Program-made: the position numbers and the translations under genes
The notes under the pieces: model-generated
The model's input: the letters and a program-made list of their open reading frames with translations, nothing else
The model's database searches: none
Told to the model about the DNA's origin: nothing
Source: Bacteroidota bacterium
Lineage (GTDB): Bacteria > Bacteroidota > Ignavibacteria > UBA10030 > SZUA-254
Direction: 5' to 3'
NCBI GenBank assembly: GCA_020056225.1
Contig: JAGVIE010000030.1
Coordinates: 62,001 to 126,000 of the forward strand
DNA length: 64,000 bases
Shown: positions 62,291 through 64,000 of the stretch, piece after piece
How the letters are laid out: each line of letters starts with the position of its first letter
Position numbering within the stretch: position 1 is the first letter of the stretch

Positions 62291-62659
62291 TTATTTATTT
62301 AACACGAATTCGATTGCGTTAATAAGATCTCCGATCTCATATGGTTTCTCTATCACATCGTCCGCGCCAAGTTTTTTACATTCCATCACGTTCTTCAGGT
62401 CGGCATATCCGGTCAGTATGATGATTTTTGTATCGGGGTAATCTGACCTGATAAATTTAAGAACTTCGAAGCCGTTTACTTTCGGCATCTTTAAGTCAAG
62501 TACCGCAACATTGAATTTCTTTTTGCGAAGATGTGATATCGCCTGCTCACCATCGATTGCGGTTGTCACATCGAAATGTTCCCCCGATAGATACTCGCTC
62601 AATGTTGACGTGAGGTCGATATCATCATCCGCAATTAATATTGACGCATTAGTCGACAT
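62291..62659 (-). CDS. single-domain response regulator (CheY-like receiver)
   Basis: A 122-residue receiver domain without an output domain. The acidic pair is in ADDDIDL, the phosphoacceptor aspartate is in VAVLDLKMPKVNG, the conserved Thr in IILTGYAD, and the lysine in VIEKPYEIGD. It is probably a phosphorelay intermediate or a protein-protein signal. No histidine kinase is visible in the window. It is divergent from the cyclic-nucleotide-binding/GAF gene, separated by 277 bases. Confidence 0.93.
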   Translation of the reverse strand: MSTNASILIADDDIDLTSTLSEYLSGEHFDVTTAIDGEQAISHLRKKKFNVAVLDLKMPKVNGFEVLKFIRSDYPDTKIIILTGYADLKNVMECKKLGADDVIEKPYEIGDLINAIEFVLNK

Positions 62660-62775
62660 ATGTTAGGATTTAATAAGTATTCGTTTCTACATGAAAGTAG
62701 CGAAATCATAGAGAAAATGCAATTCAGAAAATTATTAAAAATAATTTGCCTCCTTCAAGATAATTTCGTAATATC

Positions 62776-62805
62776 TTGACATTGAAGTAATATATTCCCT
62801 AAATA
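62776..62805 (+). promoter_or_regulatory. putative promoter of the cNMP-binding/GAF gene
   Basis: TTGACA (62776-62781) and TAAATA (62800-62805) with an 18-base spacer, about 130 bases before the ATG. The leader is very AT-rich and shows no clear hairpin. Confidence 0.45.
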
Positions 62806-62936
62806 CAGCGGATAGAGGATATATTATGATTTCTTATCAGTAAAAAATATAAATGGTGGAATTAAAGTTTTTATTTATATGTTGATAATATAACTTCCTT
62901 CGATGCGATAATTCTTCTATATATATTTCTGAAATC

Positions 62937-64000
62937 ATGACAACCCATATCGATCGTCTGAGATTGAACATTCTCTTCGAAACGCTGAACGATGAAACAT
63001 TCAGCGAGCTAAAGAAAAAATTAAGTGAAAGACGATACTCTTCCGGTGAGATCATTCTCGAAGACAATGCCGACGGGGAAGACTTATATCTTCTTGTTGA
63101 AGGCAGAGTTAAGATTGTCAAGCAAACAAAAACCGGCGATGAAAAATTGCTGGCACTGCTTCATTCGGGTGATTTTTTCGGAGAACTGGAATTAATCGAT
63201 GGTCGTCCCCGGTCAGCGCGGGTTGTTGCTTTAGACGATTGCATCGTTGCAACGATGAACAAACTCGACTTTAACAATCTCTTATTCCGAAATCATCCTT
63301 TCGCACTAAGAGTTATGCAAGTCCTTAGCCTTCGCCTGCGCGCGACGAACAATCACTTTATCAGTGAGCTGGAAAAGTATGCATTCTTTTCCAGGATGGA
63401 ACTGCATAAGTTAGAGCAACTGATCGAAGCAACGAAAAATGTAAACTCCACACTCGAATTGGAGAAGCTGCTTAAGGTTATTCTCGATACGGCGTTGCAT
63501 ATCGTTGATGGCGACCGGGGAACGCTTTATCTTGTTGATGAAGAAAAGGGCGAGCTTTGGTCTAAAGTTTACATCGGATCGGAGCATTTTACAATAAAAC
63601 TTCCTATGGGAAAAGGCATAGCTGGCCATGTTGCCGCAACGGGAGACACGATCAATCTTTCGGATGCATACCTTGATCCGCGATTCAATCCGAAGGTCGA
63701 CAAAAAAACCGGTTACAGAACCAAAACAGTTCTCTGCATGCCGCTCAAAAACAAAGACGATAAAATAGTCGGGGTACTCCAGCTTCTTAACAAACATAAG
63801 GGACTCTTTACGCGGGACGATGAAAATTTTATCCGCGCGCTTTCAATTCACGCGGCTATAGCGATTGAAAATGCACGCCTCTATGAAGAAGAGAAAGCTT
63901 ACAGGCAGATCAGGGAGGAAGTGCGGCTGGCTGCAAAAATTCAGCTTGATCTGTTGCCTAAAACTTTTCCCGAAATCAACGGATACGACATAGCAGGAAA
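62937..64000 (+). CDS. cyclic-nucleotide-binding and GAF sensor protein, probably a SpoIIE-type phosphatase (partial)
   Basis: Runs off the right edge; 354 complete codons are visible. Residues about 15-135 are a cNMP-binding domain (PxG-like GDFFGELELIDGRPRSARV). Residues about 165-320 are a GAF domain (LEKLLKVILDTALHIVDGD, GKGIAGHVAATG). The last visible stretch, VRLAAKIQLDLLPKTFPEI, matches the linker that precedes SpoIIE/PP2C phosphatase domains (AxxIQxxLLP). Such phosphatases dephosphorylate STAS antagonists, so it could complete the partner-switch parts encoded at 42.8-50.9 kb; this is inference because the phosphatase domain is outside the window. Confidence 0.85.
   Translation, partial: MTTHIDRLRLNILFETLNDETFSELKKKLSERRYSSGEIILEDNADGEDLYLLVEGRVKIVKQTKTGDEKLLALLHSGDFFGELELIDGRPRSARVVALDDCIVATMNKLDFNNLLFRNHPFALRVMQVLSLRLRATNNHFISELEKYAFFSRMELHKLEQLIEATKNVNSTLELEKLLKVILDTALHIVDGDRGTLYLVDEEKGELWSKVYIGSEHFTIKLPMGKGIAGHVAATGDTINLSDAYLDPRFNPKVDKKTGYRTKTVLCMPLKNKDDKIVGVLQLLNKHKGLFTRDDENFIRALSIHAAIAIENARLYEEEKAYRQIREEVRLAAKIQLDLLPKTFPEINGYDIAG

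Overview
The window looks like a chromosome segment of a free-living Gram-negative bacterium, most likely from the Bacteroidota/Ignavibacteriota side of the FCB group. The grounds are moderate GC, an FtsZ tail containing PAFLRK, a meso-diaminopimelate type MurE, an outer-membrane style protein, and several serine/threonine kinases fused to TolB-like propellers. The placement rests on gene style only; there is no 16S gene here.

Layout. 1-1.8 kb: the edge of a secreted protein gene, tRNA-Leu(CAG) and a divergent YchF-type GTPase. 1.8-9.4 kb (minus strand): a probable six-gene operon for glycan or glycoprotein salvage, with a galactokinase-like GHMP kinase, a sugar nucleotidyltransferase, a GH27 alpha-galactosidase, an unknown protein, a GH20 hexosaminidase and a Tat-exported glycosylasparaginase. 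9.7-13.5 kb: a four-gene corrinoid methyl-transfer cassette (MttB-family methyltransferase, stand-alone MetH-type activation protein, corrinoid protein, homocysteine methyltransferase). 13.8-32 kb: a complete dcw cluster from mraZ to ftsZ behind a recognisable promoter and MraZ operator, with two extra small membrane-protein genes between murG and murC. 32-39.4 kb: a DUF4159 protein, a large coiled-coil membrane protein, an M28 aminopeptidase and an amino-acid dehydrogenase.

39.5-56.8 kb is an accessory signalling island. It holds three kinase-propeller genes (the third with a one-base frameshift), two truncated kinase starts, a REP-associated transposase, an anti-sigma kinase with two STAS antagonists, an ECF sigma/anti-sigma pair, a PrsW-type intramembrane protease, a membrane-anchored protein made of 20 short repeats, and a metallopeptidase-propeller-barrel protein. 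The parts suggest an envelope-sensing network in which phosphorylation, partner switching and proteolysis control transcription. This is inference.

56.9-62.7 kb (minus strand): cobalamin-dependent methionine synthase with its methylenetetrahydrofolate reductase, rubrerythrin and a response regulator. The right edge cuts a cyclic-nucleotide-binding/GAF protein that probably continues into a SpoIIE-type phosphatase.

The most interesting points are the methyl-transfer cassette coexisting with full-length MetH, the broken tandem kinase array, the young repeat protein beside a sigma/anti-sigma pair, and the transposase gene that carries a perfect 28-bp palindrome and begins with a captured kinase start. 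All functions are read from sequence motifs; no database search was run.
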